DNA from: SW-9-67-25 sp964623735
GTDB lineage: Archaea; Halobacteriota; Halobacteria; Halobacteriales; Haloarculaceae
Length of the DNA stretch: 6,897 nucleotides
Direction: 5' to 3'
Assembly (NCBI GenBank): GCA_964623735.1
Contig: CAZUVE010000144.1
Location: 1-6,897 of the forward strand
Part shown: piece after piece, positions 6,666 through 6,897 of the stretch
How positions within the stretch are numbered: the stretch's first letter is position 1
How the letters are laid out: each line of letters starts with the position of its first letter
Made by a program: the position numbers and the translations under genes
The notes under the pieces: model-generated
The model's database searches: none
Told to the model about the DNA's origin: nothing
The model's input: the letters and a program-made list of their open reading frames with translations, nothing else

Positions 6666-6684
6666 TATTTAGTAAGACTAAATA
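6666..6684. promoter_or_regulatory. Perfect 19-base AT-rich palindrome
   Basis: TATTTAGT and ACTAAATA are perfect 8-base inverted arms around AAG. This is a strikingly AT-rich island in GC-rich DNA. It may be the operator or TATA region of a lost or nearby gene; on the minus strand CTATATTTAG would serve as a TATA box. It lies at the broken upstream end of the dehydrogenase remnant. The symmetry fits a dimeric winged-helix regulator, but I cannot name one. Confidence 0.5.
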
Positions 6685-6860
6685 TAGACGCCCGCAGTGG
6701 ACGAACAGATTCCGCTCTCTCCGTGCCGAGCGTCCTCCCGAACCGCTCCTCCTCTCTCGCCGGGTGACGGTAGCAACTCCGCGGTCGGCACTGGCTACTT
6801 TGATTTTGTAATGCCAAATAGACCGTCTCGGGCCACCGGTGCGGGCAGGCCACTATAGGG
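6685..6860. other. Intergenic DNA with no recognisable gene
   Basis: Together with the dehydrogenase remnant and palindrome this completes the 476-base tail after the ATPase gene. Short open frames exist on both strands, but none shows a domain, a convincing start signal or a likely composition. An AT-rich stretch at about 6797-6821 could be promoter sequence for a gene starting at 6861. Confidence 0.5.
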
Positions 6861-6897
6861 ATGTTCGAAAGTCATTACAGGATCGACCGCAAGAAGG
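6861..6897 (+). CDS. Possible start of a gene cut by the window edge
   Basis: ATG6861 opens a frame reading MFESHYRIDRKK to the edge. Only 12 codons are visible, so no family can be assigned. AT-rich sequence (TTTGATTTTGTAAT near 6799-6812 and CCAAATAG near 6814-6821) lies 40-60 bases upstream and could hold a promoter. There is no clear Shine-Dalgarno sequence. The next bases outside the window would settle whether this is real. Confidence 0.25.
   Translation, partial: MFESHYRIDRKK

Noticed and set aside
6440..6811. 123-codon plus-strand frame after the ATPase gene
   Set aside because: It is antisense to the dehydrogenase remnant, rich in Arg/Ser/Pro and without a recognisable domain or start signal.
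6811..6858. 15-codon frame MPNRPSRATGAGRPL just before ATG6861, as a leader peptide
   Set aside because: It has no ribosome site, no regulatory residue pattern and no confirmed downstream gene.

Overview
The window looks like chromosomal or megaplasmid DNA of a halophilic archaeon (class Halobacteria). The signs are high G+C, acidic protein compositions, Tat-type lipoprotein export with a glycine/aspartate-rich linker behind the lipobox, archaeal TATA/BRE promoters placed for leaderless or near-leaderless mRNAs, and GGAGG-type ribosome sites inside the operon. The genus cannot be told from the sequence.

Layout. (1) 1-165: upstream region ending in a TATA-like element. (2) 166-1674, +: an FGGY-family carbohydrate kinase of the LyxK-like type. 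(3) 1675-1883: intergenic region with GC-rich inverted repeats, a hairpin followed by a short T run (possible terminator), a compound palindrome and a clear BRE/TATA promoter. (4) 1884-6421, +: a complete CUT1-type ABC importer in the order substrate-binding lipoprotein, MalF-like permease, MalG-like permease, MalK/UgpC-like ATPase. The two permeases overlap by 8 bases (ATGAGTAA). (5) 6422-6897: a mostly non-coding tail. It carries a decayed, frameshifted C-terminal piece of a short-chain dehydrogenase on the minus strand, a perfect AT-rich palindrome, and possibly the first codons of another gene at the right edge.

How it fits together. The binding protein, tethered outside the membrane, would capture a sugar, polyol or glycoside and hand it to the permease heterodimer, driven by a dimer of the ATPase. 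The kinase would phosphorylate the imported ketose or polyol, or its oxidised product. The dehydrogenase remnant hints that the ancestral cluster also had an NAD(P)-linked polyol or sugar oxidation step, now lost here. The substrate cannot be read from the sequence. The kinase resembles L-xylulose/polyol kinases more than classical glycerol kinase.

I see no CRISPR array, tRNA, rRNA or intact mobile element. This is mainly an ordinary sugar-uptake operon. The items most worth a second look are the dehydrogenase pseudogene, the 19-bp palindrome beside it, the palindromes at the transporter promoter, and a hairpin that may mask the ribosome site of the first permease gene.
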